Below, one piece after another: positions 32,814 through 41,894 of a stretch of DNA of 64,000 nt. The stretch is taken from NCBI GenBank assembly GCA_041946825.1, contig JBHGBD010000016.1, positions 1 to 64,000 on the forward strand, in the 5' to 3' direction. The notes beneath the pieces were generated by a model that saw nothing but the letters and a program-made list of their open reading frames with translations, was not told the origin of the DNA and did not search any database. The position numbers and the translations under genes are program-made. Source of the DNA: CAZTHM01 sp041946825 (GTDB lineage: Bacteria > Acidobacteriota > Terriglobia > UBA7540). Position 1 is the first letter of the stretch. Every line of letters starts with the position of its first letter.

Positions 32814-33899
32814 TTATGGAGAGGGTGGAGGAGAGGAGAGGAAATCCAGGGCCGCCGCGTCCAGGCCGAGCTGCTGGTTGACGTTTCGCGTTTGCAGCCG
32901 ATAGGCCTGATCGAGGCCGTCTTTGAGCATCGCGATCCTTTTCACGCCGATCCGGCCTGACCAGGATTTCAGGCGTGGAGCAAGATCCAGGTTGGTAATT
33001 CTCGCGTTCGGCCCGGATACCGACACTTCCAGGAGATCCCGCAGCAGTGAGTAGCCCGTCTTGAGTGTGTCTTCGAACTGGTTTCGATCCTCCGCCAGAG
33101 CCTTCGTGGAGTCGAACAACCGCTTCCAATCGGGCGTTGGGTCGCCACGCCCGCCGCTGGTAATGGCGTCAAAGAAATCCAGCCACGGTCGGCGCCGGCG
33201 CGCGAATTCTTCCGCATCGAAGGATTTGGCGCGGGCGATGCTCCCGGCGGCAATCCGCGCCACCAGTTCCCGCTGCGCGGCGGGTACGCGGCCTTCGCTG
33301 GCCAGGAGCGAGCTGATCAGCGAATCCTCAACCGGCTGGAACGCCACTCGGCGGCATCGCGATCGGATGGTGGGGCGAAGCTCGTAGGCATTCGAACAGA
33401 CGAGAACCAGGAGCGTCGTTTCAGGAGGCTCTTCGAGAACCTTGAGCAGGAGGTCGATGGCCTGCCAGTGGATGGATTGCGCTTCGTCAATCACGAACAC
33501 CCGGCGGCGAAGCTCAAAGGGGCGTGTGTAGGCGATCGCCCGCAACTGGCGGATTTGCTCGATCAGGATATAGCGGGTAATCGGCTCGATGAGTTGCAGG
33601 TCGAAGTAGACGAGGCCTTCCACGCGGCGCTGGGAATCCTTCGATTCACGGCGGCGAGCCAGGTCCTCGCGGGTCGCGGCAAGCATTTCCTCGCCTTTCC
33701 TGCACGCCGCGCACTCGCCGCAGAAATCGCCCGACTGCCGGTCACAATTCAGCGCCTTGGCGAGCATCAGCGCCAGAGTCTTCTTGCCCACGCCGTCGGG
33801 GCCGGTGAACAGAAGCGACCCGCCCGCGCGGCCGCTGGCCACCATCTCGCGAACCGATTCGACCGCTTTCGGGTTGCCGATGAAGGAGTCAAAGCCCAT
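32814..33899 (-). CDS. holB: DNA polymerase III subunit delta'
   Basis: Clamp-loader AAA+ subunit, about 361 residues. Walker A is TGPDGVGKKT (about 34-43), a zinc module of four cysteines follows in CDRQSGDFCGECAAC, the Walker B-like stretch is FVIDEAQSI and the sensor/SRC motif is IRSRCRRV. The Walker A motif is intact. ATG 33899 gives MGFDSFIGN; a TTG two codons earlier is possible. Upstream lies a heptamer array and then tmk, with which it often shares an operon. Confidence 0.9.
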   Translation of the reverse strand: MGFDSFIGNPKAVESVREMVASGRAGGSLLFTGPDGVGKKTLALMLAKALNCDRQSGDFCGECAACRKGEEMLAATREDLARRRESKDSQRRVEGLVYFDLQLIEPITRYILIEQIRQLRAIAYTRPFELRRRVFVIDEAQSIHWQAIDLLLKVLEEPPETTLLVLVCSNAYELRPTIRSRCRRVAFQPVEDSLISSLLASEGRVPAAQRELVARIAAGSIARAKSFDAEEFARRRRPWLDFFDAITSGGRGDPTPDWKRLFDSTKALAEDRNQFEDTLKTGYSLLRDLLEVSVSGPNARITNLDLAPRLKSWSGRIGVKRIAMLKDGLDQAYRLQTRNVNQQLGLDAAALDFLSSPPPSP

Positions 33900-33905
33900 G
33901 TTCAA

Positions 33906-33933
33906 GAATTCTGAATTCTGAATTATGAATTAT
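33906..33933. repeat. Heptamer array between tmk and holB
   Basis: Four 7-mers: GAATTCT, GAATTCT, GAATTAT, GAATTAT, six bases upstream of the holB ATG. Confidence 0.85.
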
Positions 33934-33953
33934 AAAGATGCTGACATCCATCG

Positions 33954-34637
33954 TCACGCCCTCCTTCTGGACGACACGCGAATGCTGCGTCGGGCACGGC
34001 TGACGAAGTGATCGACGATTCTCCGGATTTCAGACTGAACTTCCCCGATGGCGCGATTGGCATCCACGACTTTCACGCGCCGGGGCTCGCGCCGCGCGAT
34101 GGCGAGGTAGCCGGCGTGAACGCGCTGGTGGAATTTGAAACCCTGCGACTCAAAGCGGCTGTGCGCGGATTTCCTGCGCACTTCGCGCCCCTGGGCGCGC
34201 GCCAGAGCGACACGCGGATCGAGGTCGAGGAGCAGCGTGAGTTGCGGCTGGATCTCCCCGCAGACAATTTCGTCGAAAGCGCGAACCGTGGCTTCACCGA
34301 GCTGCCGGCCGTGGCCTTGATAAGCCCGCGAGGCGTCGTTGAAGCGGTCGCTCACCACGAGGTCCCCCCGGGCGAGCGCCGGCCGCACGACTTCCTCCAG
34401 ATGCTGCGCGCGCGCCGCATAGATGAGCGCCAATTCGGCAAGCGGGGCAAGGCGGCCGGTTCGCGAGGCAAGCAAGATGGCGCGGATCCGCTCTCCGATC
34501 TTCGTCCCCCCCGGCTCGCGCGTCATGACGACCCGGAACCCGCGCGCCCGAAGATGCTTCACCAGGAGACGCATCTGCGTGCTCTTGCCCGTGCCGTCGA
34601 TCCCTTCGAGCGTGATGAAAATGCCGCGCTTCTTCAA
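33954..34637 (-). CDS. tmk: Thymidylate kinase
   Basis: Phosphorylates dTMP to dTDP; 227 residues. P-loop EGIDGTGKST (about 11-20), substrate motif SDRFNDASRAYQGHGRQ and a late lid region are all present. Length is slightly above the usual 205-215 because of a basic C-terminal tail. Followed by holB, the usual neighbour in many bacteria. Confidence 0.94.
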   Translation of the reverse strand: MKKRGIFITLEGIDGTGKSTQMRLLVKHLRARGFRVVMTREPGGTKIGERIRAILLASRTGRLAPLAELALIYAARAQHLEEVVRPALARGDLVVSDRFNDASRAYQGHGRQLGEATVRAFDEIVCGEIQPQLTLLLDLDPRVALARAQGREVRRKSAHSRFESQGFKFHQRVHAGYLAIARREPRRVKVVDANRAIGEVQSEIRRIVDHFVSRARRSIRVSSRRRA

Positions 34638-34693
34638 TGATGTGAGGTGGACTGCGCAAGAATCGGAGCGTTGAATAATAGCACCCCGTCATC

Positions 34694-34722
34694 CTGAGTC
34701 ACAAGGCGCGGGATGATACAAT
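34694..34722 (+). promoter_or_regulatory. Candidate promoter of yggS
   Basis: CTGAGT (34694-34699), 17-base spacer, TACAAT (34717-34722). The -10 box overlaps the upstream ATG at 34721, which argues that translation starts at ATG 34751. Confidence 0.4.
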
Positions 34723-34750
34723 GGCGACGCGTCGAAGCAGGGAAGGCCGG

Positions 34751-35446
34751 ATGGGAAAGAGCATCAGGGAAAATATCGAACGCGTCCGGGGGCGGATGGC
34801 CGCGGCGTGTCACCGCTCCGGGCGTCGCCCCGAGGATGTGAAGCTCATCGCGATTTCGAAGACTTTTCCCGCTGAACGCATTCGGGAGGCCTACGAAGCG
34901 GGTTTGCGCGATTTCGGCGAAAACCGCGTCCAGGAGGCCGAGGCCAAGCGCCCCGCACTCGCGGATTTGACTGTCACCTGGCACCTTGTGGGGCATTTGC
35001 AGACCAACAAAGCGAAAGCGGCGCGGGAATTATTTCATTGGATTCACTCGGTTGATTCACCGCGTCTGGCGGAAAAGCTCGACAATTCCGCCACGTGCAG
35101 CGGCGAGCGACTGCCCGTATTGCTCGAAGTCAATCTGGGAGAAGAGGCGAGCAAGTCGGGCGTACGCGAAATGGAAGTTATGCATCTGGCGGAAGAGGTT
35201 AGCCGTCTTGCGACGGTGGAAATTCGGGGGCTGATGGTAATTCCGCCGTTCTTCGAGGATCCCGAACAAGCGCGGCCTTACTTTCGGCGGCTGCGGGAAC
35301 TGGCGGGCAAACTCGAGGCCGGAGATTTCCCCGGAGTTTCCATGCGAGAGCTTTCCATGGGGATGAGCCATGATTTCGAGGTCGCCATTGAGGAAGGTGC
35401 GACGATGGTTCGCGTCGGGACGGCGATCTTTGGGGTAAGACAGTAA
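34751..35446 (+). CDS. yggS: YggS/PLPBP family PLP-homeostasis protein
   Basis: 231 residues, alanine-racemase-like barrel that binds pyridoxal phosphate and buffers it; not an enzyme with a known substrate. The PLP lysine is in KLIAISKTFPAERIREAY, followed by DFGENRVQEAE, WHLVGHLQTNKAK and SMGMSHDFEVAIEEGATMVRVGTAIFG, all signature segments. The start at 34751 gives the standard SIRENIERVRGRM N-terminus; ATG 34721 would add ten residues. Confidence 0.92.
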   Translation: MGKSIRENIERVRGRMAAACHRSGRRPEDVKLIAISKTFPAERIREAYEAGLRDFGENRVQEAEAKRPALADLTVTWHLVGHLQTNKAKAARELFHWIHSVDSPRLAEKLDNSATCSGERLPVLLEVNLGEEASKSGVREMEVMHLAEEVSRLATVEIRGLMVIPPFFEDPEQARPYFRRLRELAGKLEAGDFPGVSMRELSMGMSHDFEVAIEEGATMVRVGTAIFGVRQ

Positions 35447-35447
35447 G

Positions 35448-35524
35448 GAAAATCAAAAGGCAAAAGTCAAAAGACAAAAATCAAAACTCGAAAGTTGACC
35501 GTCGAAGGTCGAAAGTCGAAGGCG
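35448..35524. repeat. Heptamer array after yggS
   Basis: Eleven 7-mers in a row, from GAAAATC and AAAAGTC through AAAACTC to GAAAGTT, GAAGGTC and GAAAGTC, starting two bases after the yggS stop. Confidence 0.9.
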
Positions 35525-35576
35525 AATAACCGAGCAATGGAAATCATTCACGGCAAATCTTCACGTGTGTTCATCT

Positions 35577-35611
35577 GGGAACTGACAACTGGGAACTGAT
35601 AACTCAGAACT
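35577..35611. repeat. Heptamer array upstream of the DUF167 gene
   Basis: Five 7-mers: GGGAACT, GACAACT, GGGAACT, GATAACT, CAGAACT, ending nine bases before the ATG. Confidence 0.88.
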
Positions 35612-35620
35612 GTTTTCGAA

Positions 35621-35938
35621 ATGGATTTCCAAATCAGCGGCCCAAGCGTTTCATTCTGGTTGAAGGTGAAGCCGCGCGCGTCGCGCGAGCGGCTGACGGT
35701 CGACGCCTCAAAGGACCTTCGGCTGGAACTGCACGCGGCTCCGACCGAGGGCCAGGCCAACGAAGCGTGCGTGCGATTCTTCGCGCGCGCGTTACGGATT
35801 CCCCAAGCCTGCGTGGCAATTCTGGCGGGAGAAAAAGCGCGCCGCAAACTGATTCGGATTACGGGCCGGTCCGCGGAAGAGACCATCGCGCAACTGCGGG
35901 CAACCGCCCGACCTGGAAAGGACAAGAAGATCGCGTGA
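35621..35938 (+). CDS. DUF167 (YggU) family protein
   Basis: 105 residues. The family pattern is clear: FWLKVKPRASRE, LRLELHAAPTEGQANEACVRFFA, and the SAEETIAQL end. Cytoplasmic, function unknown; often near yggS, as here. Its stop overlaps the GTG of the next gene (GTGA). Confidence 0.9.
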   Translation: MDFQISGPSVSFWLKVKPRASRERLTVDASKDLRLELHAAPTEGQANEACVRFFARALRIPQACVAILAGEKARRKLIRITGRSAEETIAQLRATARPGKDKKIA

Positions 35939-37215
35939 GCTTCAGCCGGCGATGGGCGGAAATCCGCACGGGCTTCGCGCGCGCCTTCTGGGTGGCGAAT
36001 TTCACCGAACTCTTCGAGCGCGTCGCTTATTACGGCACGACCGCGGTCCTCGCCATCTATCTCAACGAGCAACTGCATTTCACCAAAGAACTTACCGGAT
36101 GGCTTACGGGCATTTTCGGTTTCGTCGTGTGGTTCCTGCCGGTGCTCGGCGGGACACTGGCGGACCGCTTTGGATTCCGCCGCGCGCTGCTTTTTGCCTA
36201 CCTGGTGATGACGATTGGATATTTTCTACTGGGTTCGCTCTCCGCGCCCTGGATGCAAGCGGCCCGCCACGCGCTCGGCGACAGGTGGCTGGTGCTGGGG
36301 ATTCTGATGATCCCGGCGCTGGGGCCGGCGGTGGTCAAGCCGTGCGTGGCGGGGACGACCGCGCGCGCCTCCGCCGAAAATGTTCGTTCCATCGGCTATT
36401 CGATTTACTACACCGTGGTGAATATCGGGGGGATGCTCGGCCCGGTCGTGGCATGGGCGGTCCGCAAGCCGCTGGGGCTGGGAATGGAAAACGTTTTTCG
36501 GGTCGGGGCCCTCTGTGTTTTTCTCATGTTTCTGGTAACGTTTTTCTTTTTCCGCGAGCCTCGCCGCGCGGACGAGCAACCCGTGGCGAGCGTTGCCACG
36601 GCCATCCGGAACATGTTTGTGGTTCTGGGGAATTTCCGCTTTGTGCTTTTTCTGCTTATTTTCTCCAGCTTCTTCGTGGTCTTCTGGCAGGAGTTCATTT
36701 CCGCGCCGCTGTTTTTGCGCGGCTACGTCGATCCCAACGCCAACGCTGATCTGATCCTCTCCATCGATTCGCTGACGGTCATCTGTTTTCAAATCCTGGT
36801 CAGCTTCCTCACGCGACGGATCCGGGCCTTTACCGCGATGACGCTGGGGCTGCTGATTTCGAGCCTCTCGTGGCTGATTGTTGCGATCCATCCAACCACT
36901 GCGGGGATGATCGTGGCGCTGGTATTTCTTGCGCTCGGCGAAATCACGCAGGTCTCGCGCTATTACGAATACATCTCGCGCCTCGCGCCCTCGGGCCAGC
37001 AGGGGCTCTATATGGGCTACGCGTTCCTGCCCATCGCCATCGGCTATTTCATCGCCGGGCCGTTGGGGGGGTATCTCCTGCACTATTTCGGCGACGTGCT
37101 TCATCAGCCGCAACGGATGTGGTGGGTGGTGTCGGGAGTCGGGCTCGCCGGCACAATTCTAATGGTCATTTACGACCGCGTCTTCAGGCCCGGCGAATCC
37201 GGAGAGACCCATTGA
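35935..37215 (+). CDS. MFS transporter, POT/PTR-like
   Basis: 426 residues, 12 predicted helices. The first helix carries ANFTELFERVAYYGTTAVLAIYL, close to the E-x-x-ER-(F/V)-x-YYG motif of proton-coupled peptide transporters, and GGTLADRFGFRRALLFAYLV follows. Peptide or nitrogen-compound uptake is the likely role; the POT C-terminal signature is not obvious, so the subfamily is uncertain. GTG at 35935 overlaps the preceding stop; the open frame upstream of it lies over DUF167. Confidence 0.82.
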   Translation: MSFSRRWAEIRTGFARAFWVANFTELFERVAYYGTTAVLAIYLNEQLHFTKELTGWLTGIFGFVVWFLPVLGGTLADRFGFRRALLFAYLVMTIGYFLLGSLSAPWMQAARHALGDRWLVLGILMIPALGPAVVKPCVAGTTARASAENVRSIGYSIYYTVVNIGGMLGPVVAWAVRKPLGLGMENVFRVGALCVFLMFLVTFFFFREPRRADEQPVASVATAIRNMFVVLGNFRFVLFLLIFSSFFVVFWQEFISAPLFLRGYVDPNANADLILSIDSLTVICFQILVSFLTRRIRAFTAMTLGLLISSLSWLIVAIHPTTAGMIVALVFLALGEITQVSRYYEYISRLAPSGQQGLYMGYAFLPIAIGYFIAGPLGGYLLHYFGDVLHQPQRMWWVVSGVGLAGTILMVIYDRVFRPGESGETH

Positions 37216-38183
37216 TGCAGCGCATCCTGATTGACACCGATCCGGGGACAGACGACGCCCTGGCAATCCTCATGGCGCTCAATTCGCCGGAATTGCGGGT
37301 TGAAGCGCTCACCGTTGTGGCGGGGAACGTCCCGGCGGAGCAAGGGCTCGAGAACGCGCTCAAGCTCGTTTCTCTCGCGGGGCAGACCGGCATTCCGGTC
37401 GCCCTGGGCGCGCGCAAGCCGCTGGCCCAACAGTTGGTCACCGCGGAGTCGCACGGAACGAATGGCCTCGCGAATATTGATTTGCCGCCCGCCAAGGCCA
37501 CTCCCGATCCGCGCTTTGGCCCCGACCTCATCATCGAGCTCATTCACAAATTCCCGCAGGAACTGACGCTCGTGCCGATCGGCCCGCTTACTAATATCGC
37601 CCTGGCGCTTTCGAAAGACCCTTCCATCGCCGGATTGGTGAAAGAGGTTGTGCTGATGGGTGGGGCCATTGCCGGCGGGAATGTGGACGCCGTTGCGGAG
37701 TTCAATATCTATGTCGATCCGGAGGCGGCGAGCGCGGTTTTCAATGCGGGCTGGCCGCTGACGATGGTCGGGCTCGAAATCGGCCGCAAGGCGCATTTCA
37801 CCCGCCGGCATCTGGCGCGGTTGAAGACGACGCGCGGAACCGTCAATGATTTTGCCGCCAGCGTTCTCGAGTATCTTGTGGCGATGGATGAGAAGTACGG
37901 GTTGCCCGGAGCGCCGCTCTATGATCCGACGGCGATGGGAGCGGTCATCGACCGATCGCTGATCACAACCCGGTTGATGCGCATCGACGTGGAATTGCGG
38001 GGCGAGTTTACGCGCGGTGAGACGGTCGCAAACCGTCAGAACGCCATCAACCTTAAAGTCCCGCGCGGCGACCATCTGGTATTTCAAGGATCTCAACCGC
38101 TTACGCCCAACGCCCACGTGGCAGTGGGTATAGACGCCGAGCGGTTCATCGATTTACTCATCTCGCGCCTGGCTGGAAAATAG
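37215..38183 (+). CDS. Inosine-uridine preferring nucleoside hydrolase family protein
   Basis: 322 residues. The Ca2+-binding aspartate cluster DTDPGTDDALAILMAL (residues 7-22) and the second signature GGNVDAVAEFNIYVDPEAA are typical of the IUNH family, which hydrolyses the N-glycosidic bond of ribonucleosides. ATG 37215 overlaps the stop of the transporter gene (TGATG), suggesting joint uptake and salvage. The longer open frame upstream is a shadow of the transporter. Confidence 0.92.
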   Translation: MQRILIDTDPGTDDALAILMALNSPELRVEALTVVAGNVPAEQGLENALKLVSLAGQTGIPVALGARKPLAQQLVTAESHGTNGLANIDLPPAKATPDPRFGPDLIIELIHKFPQELTLVPIGPLTNIALALSKDPSIAGLVKEVVLMGGAIAGGNVDAVAEFNIYVDPEAASAVFNAGWPLTMVGLEIGRKAHFTRRHLARLKTTRGTVNDFAASVLEYLVAMDEKYGLPGAPLYDPTAMGAVIDRSLITTRLMRIDVELRGEFTRGETVANRQNAINLKVPRGDHLVFQGSQPLTPNAHVAVGIDAERFIDLLISRLAGK

Positions 38184-38206
38184 GACACGCTCGAGCAGGA
38201 GGGAAG

Positions 38207-39385
38207 ATGGATTTAGCGAAGATTCAAGCGACGTTGCGGGAGGCGAAACTGGATGGATGGCTTTTCTACGACCACCATCGCCGTGATGCGATTGCCTATC
38301 GCGTGCTGGGAATCGCTCCGGTGATGTGCACGCGGCGGTGGTACTACCTGATTCCCGCCGAGGGCGAACCCGTCAAGCTGGTGCATCGGATCGAGAGCGG
38401 CAACCTGGACGGCGCTCCTGGATTGACGGAGTTGTACTCCTCCTGGGCCGAGCAGCGCGAGAAACTGAAAGCCATGCTGGCCGGCAAGGAGACGGTGGCG
38501 ATGCAATACTCCCACTTGAACGACATTCCCTACGTCGGCCTGGTGGACGCCGGCACGGTGGAGCTCGTCAAGACCTTCGGTGTCGAGGTGGTATCGTCGG
38601 CGGAGTTGGTCCAGTACTTTGAGGCGCGCTGGTCGCCCGGGGCTCTGACTTCGCACCTGGAGGCTGGCAAGCTGGTGCACGAATCGGTAGGGTTGGGTTT
38701 CGCCGCGATTCGCGAGGCGATCAAGGCTGGGAAGGCGATTGACGAGTTTGCCGTCCAGCAGGAAATCGCGCGCTTCTTCGAAGCGCACAATCTCGAGGCG
38801 GACGATCCGCCGCTGGTGGCCGTGAACGAAAATGCATCGAATCCGCACTACTCTCCCTCGCAAGCCGTTTCCAAGCCGATTCGAAAGGGCGATTTTGTTC
38901 TGCTCGACATTTTTGCCAAATTCCGCAAGCCTGGCTCGGTCTATTTCGACATCACCTGGACGGGGTTTGTCGGCCAGACGGTACCAGCTCAATACACGCA
39001 GGTGTTCGACGTGGTCCGCGAGGCGCGCGACGCGGCCATCAACCTGATTCAGAATTCGATGCGCCAGGGCCGCCCGCTGCGCGGCTATCAGGTGGACGAC
39101 GCCGCGCGCGGCGTCATCACGCGGCACGGTTACGGCGAGTTTTTCATTCATCGCACCGGCCATTCCATTGGCGAGGACATTCACGGCAACGGGGCCAACA
39201 TGGACAATTTCGAAACGCACGACGACCGGCGGATTATCGCGGGAACGTGCTTTTCGATTGAGCCGGGCATCTACCTTCCGGAATTCGGCGTGCGCAGTGA
39301 AGTGAATGTCTATGTCGAGGAGCGCGACGCGCGGGTGACGGGAGAAATCCAGCAGGAAGTCATCCCGATCCTGTCCTTGCGGTGA
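38207..39385 (+). CDS. M24 family Xaa-Pro-type aminopeptidase
   Basis: 392 residues: creatinase/prolidase N-terminal domain (about 1-135) and a pita-bread M24 domain. The five metal ligands are in place: LLDIFAK (Asp), YFDITWT (Asp), HRTGHSIG (His), SIEPGIY (Glu) and RSEVNVYV (Glu). Likely cytoplasmic dipeptidase or Xaa-Pro peptidase. ATG 38207 has GGAGG upstream. Tail-to-tail with the next gene, only 12 bases apart. Confidence 0.92.
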   Translation: MDLAKIQATLREAKLDGWLFYDHHRRDAIAYRVLGIAPVMCTRRWYYLIPAEGEPVKLVHRIESGNLDGAPGLTELYSSWAEQREKLKAMLAGKETVAMQYSHLNDIPYVGLVDAGTVELVKTFGVEVVSSAELVQYFEARWSPGALTSHLEAGKLVHESVGLGFAAIREAIKAGKAIDEFAVQQEIARFFEAHNLEADDPPLVAVNENASNPHYSPSQAVSKPIRKGDFVLLDIFAKFRKPGSVYFDITWTGFVGQTVPAQYTQVFDVVREARDAAINLIQNSMRQGRPLRGYQVDDAARGVITRHGYGEFFIHRTGHSIGEDIHGNGANMDNFETHDDRRIIAGTCFSIEPGIYLPEFGVRSEVNVYVEERDARVTGEIQQEVIPILSLR

Positions 39386-39397
39386 CGCGACGAAATA

Positions 39398-40720
39398 CTA
39401 CGGCTTGCCCCCGGATTGCAGTACGGGCTGAACCTTCGGAATCATGCGGTGGATGACGATGATGGCAAGCGGGTGCATCACGCCGGCGATGACAAACAGC
39501 GGCACGTAAGTGTGAAACCACTGCAGGATATATCCCGCCAGCGGCGCGATAATCATTCCTCCCACGGCGCCCGCCCCGCCGCCCAACCCTACAATGGTGC
39601 CCACGTCCTTTCTCGGGAACATGTCCGAGGCCAGGGTGAAAATGTTCGCCGACCACCCCTGGTGGGCGGCCATCGCCGTGGAGATGAACGCCATCGCCAC
39701 CCAGGCGTTGGGGGCGAGATTGACCAGAAGCCCTACGGGCATCAGAAGCGCAAAGATCAACATGGTGACTTTTCGCGCCCGGCTGACCGTCCAACCGCGC
39801 TTGATCCAGTGGCCTGACAGCCAGCCCCCCGCGATGCTCCCGATGTCCGCGACCAGGAAGGGAATCCAGGCGGAGTAGGCGAGCTTTTCCAGCGAGAGGC
39901 CGCGCACCTGATTGAGGTAAGACGGGAACCAGAAGATGTAGAACCACCAGATGGGGTCCGTCATGAATTTGCCGAGAATGAACCCACGGGCCTGACGATA
40001 AGTCAGGATCTTGCGGTAGGAAATTTTGGGCTCATCGGCGCTCGATTCTCCGGGTTCAACGGCCTGGATGTATTGGAGCTCGTCCGTCGTAATGTACGGA
40101 TGTTGCGCCGGGGTGCGGTAGAAAAGCGACCAAAGAACTACCCAGACCGAGCCCAGGCCACCGGTGATGATGAAGGCCCACTGCCAACCCCACTTCAGGG
40201 TAATGCCGATCACGATCGGCGGAGCAATCATGGCGCCGACATTGGTTCCGGCATTGAAAATGCCGGTGGCCAGCGCGCGCTCTCTCTTGGGGAACCACTC
40301 CGCGACGGCCTTAATTGCGGAAGGGAAGTTGCCGGCCTCTCCGACTCCCAGAAAGAACCGCGCCACGCCAAAGGAGAAGGCGCCGCGAGCCAGCGCCGTC
40401 GCCATGCCGGCGAGGGACCACCAGGCGATGGCCACGGCGTAACCCAGGCGCGTCCCGAGATGATCAATGACAGGGCCGGCGGCAAGCATCGTGCCGGCAT
40501 AGGAAATCTGGAAGGCAAAAACAATCCACCCGTAGTCGCTTTCGGACCAGTGCAATACCTCCTGCAGGTGGGGCTTCAGGTTCGAGAGAGTCTGGCGATC
40601 AACGTAGTTGACCGTTGTGGCGAAGAACAGAATCGCGCAAATGTACCAGCGAAGATGGCGAACCTTGAATCCGGAATGGTCCACGGAACCAGCAGCGGCG
40701 GGTGTAGGGCTGTTATTCAC
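39398..40720 (-). CDS. MFS transporter, ACS (hexuronate/anion:cation symporter) type
   Basis: 440 residues, 12 helices. RWYICAILFFATTVNYVDRQTLS in the first helix, GEAGNFPSAIKAVAEWFPKRERA in the fourth/fifth and NQVRGLSLEKL later are hallmarks of ExuT/GarP-like sugar-acid symporters. Downstream of iolB in the same direction, so inositol or a derived sugar acid is the probable cargo. The spacer to iolB is a heptamer array. Confidence 0.88.
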   Translation of the reverse strand: MNNSPTPAAAGSVDHSGFKVRHLRWYICAILFFATTVNYVDRQTLSNLKPHLQEVLHWSESDYGWIVFAFQISYAGTMLAAGPVIDHLGTRLGYAVAIAWWSLAGMATALARGAFSFGVARFFLGVGEAGNFPSAIKAVAEWFPKRERALATGIFNAGTNVGAMIAPPIVIGITLKWGWQWAFIITGGLGSVWVVLWSLFYRTPAQHPYITTDELQYIQAVEPGESSADEPKISYRKILTYRQARGFILGKFMTDPIWWFYIFWFPSYLNQVRGLSLEKLAYSAWIPFLVADIGSIAGGWLSGHWIKRGWTVSRARKVTMLIFALLMPVGLLVNLAPNAWVAMAFISTAMAAHQGWSANIFTLASDMFPRKDVGTIVGLGGGAGAVGGMIIAPLAGYILQWFHTYVPLFVIAGVMHPLAIIVIHRMIPKVQPVLQSGGKP

Positions 40721-40770
40721 TCGTCCTCAGATTAAACCCGGTGAAGCGAAATCCGGCGGTCTGCCTTTTG

Positions 40771-40826
40771 GACTTCTCAACTTTCAACTTTTCGACTTCT
40801 CGTCACTCGTCACTCGCCACTCGTCA
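40771..40826. repeat. Heptamer array between iolB and the MFS gene
   Basis: Eight 7-mers: GACTTCT, CAACTTT, CAACTTT, TCGACTT, CTCGTCA, CTCGTCA, CTCGCCA, CTCGTCA. The last unit contains the stop codon of iolB on the minus strand. Confidence 0.88.
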
Positions 40827-41639
40827 CTGATTTCGCACCCAGGCATGGCGCGGATCGTCGGCCCAGGCGCCGTACCGGCGCTCTTCGCCGGCCAGTACCC
40901 ACGTGTAGTGCAGTTCGTAGCCCGGCGCGGCGACGACCGGGTGATAGCCCTTGGGCAGCAGCACGGTGTCGCCGTCCTCGACCACAAAGACGGTGGAAAA
41001 TCCCTCGGGGTCGTCGGGCGCGGTGTAAGTCCAGATGAACCCATAACCCTGCGCGGGCTTGACGCGGAAGAAATAGATTTCCTCCAGAACGGCCTCGTTG
41101 GGCGGATTCGAGCGATCGTGCTTGTGGGGCGGATAGCTCGACCAGTTTCCCGGGGGATTCAAGGTTTCGCCGGCGAGCAGCCGCTCGGCTGGCACGTTCT
41201 CGGCCAAGGCGGAGTAGACGGTCCGCTGCCAGTTGCCGTGGCCCACCTCTTTCGCCACGACGCTTGAACCAGTGAGCAACGCCGGCGGCACAGCGGCGCG
41301 CGATGGGGCGGTAAAGATGCCCAGGTCCAGTGATCCCGACTCGGCCTTCACCTCATACCGGCTGAGCGCCGGGACATAGACCATGACCGGCGGCCCGGAG
41401 AACACGTCCGGTCGCGTTCCCACATTGTCAAACACTTGCTTCTTTCCGTCCGCTCCTACGATTTGAAAAGACGCGCTGCCGGAGAAAACATCGATCACGC
41501 ACTCTCGATCCCCGGTGGCGGCGTCGCGCTTCTCTCCACGGCCGACTTGAAGGCGCGCAAAGTCGAGAAAACGCAAGGTTCCCGTGGGAACGATTTCCTG
41601 ATAATTTCCGTCTTTACGGGCTTTAATATGACGATGCAT
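40824..41639 (-). CDS. iolB: 5-deoxy-glucuronate isomerase
   Basis: Cupin-fold enzyme of myo-inositol catabolism that converts 5-deoxy-glucuronate to 5-dehydro-2-deoxy-gluconate. The 271 residues match the usual length. Signatures: NPPGNWSSYPPHKHD, LEEIYFFRVKPAQGYGF and LPKGYHPVVAAPGYELHY with the metal-binding His residues, then ERRYGAWADDPRHAWV. ATG 41639 is chosen over an open-frame start at 41801: a TATAAT box lies between them and the family starts here. No other iol gene is nearby. Confidence 0.93.
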   Translation of the reverse strand: MHRHIKARKDGNYQEIVPTGTLRFLDFARLQVGRGEKRDAATGDRECVIDVFSGSASFQIVGADGKKQVFDNVGTRPDVFSGPPVMVYVPALSRYEVKAESGSLDLGIFTAPSRAAVPPALLTGSSVVAKEVGHGNWQRTVYSALAENVPAERLLAGETLNPPGNWSSYPPHKHDRSNPPNEAVLEEIYFFRVKPAQGYGFIWTYTAPDDPEGFSTVFVVEDGDTVLLPKGYHPVVAAPGYELHYTWVLAGEERRYGAWADDPRHAWVRNQ

Positions 41640-41672
41640 CGAAATACCCTGGTCTCCTTTCACAGACGGCCC

Positions 41673-41678
41673 ATTATA
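41673..41678 (-). promoter_or_regulatory. -10 box of iolB
   Basis: A perfect TATAAT on the minus strand, 34 bases upstream of the iolB ATG. No good -35 box is seen at 16-18 bases, which would fit an activator-dependent promoter. Confidence 0.45.
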
Positions 41679-41794
41679 TGACAGAAGGCCGAGGAAGGAT
41701 TGTCGAACGGCAGGCAGAGTGGCGTCACTCGTCCAAGACTGGAAGTGATCTGGTATCTCAGCGCTTCCTTGCTCTATTGCCATTAGAGTAAATA

Positions 41795-41824
41795 TTGTCA
41801 ATCGCCGAAGTTACTTAGTAGACT
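41795..41824 (+). promoter_or_regulatory. Candidate promoter of the XRE-family regulator
   Basis: TTGTCA (41795-41800), 18-base spacer, TAGACT (41819-41824), about 70 bases before the regulator's ATG, in the divergent spacer shared with iolB. Confidence 0.45.
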
Positions 41825-41894
41825 ATCGGGGGCCGGCGCGCGTCCTCTGGATGGCGCAGAACAAAGCTTACCTGAGGGTTGATTCCCCACCGCC

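Noticed and set aside
32252..32881. 209-codon plus-strand open frame
   Set aside because: Overlaps both the hfq-like gene and the end of holB; low-complexity Arg/Gly content, no signatures. A leader/RNA region fits better.
41640..41801. N-terminal extension of iolB by 54 codons
   Set aside because: The extension crosses a TATAAT box and is unlike known IolB proteins, whose length is matched by ATG 41639.
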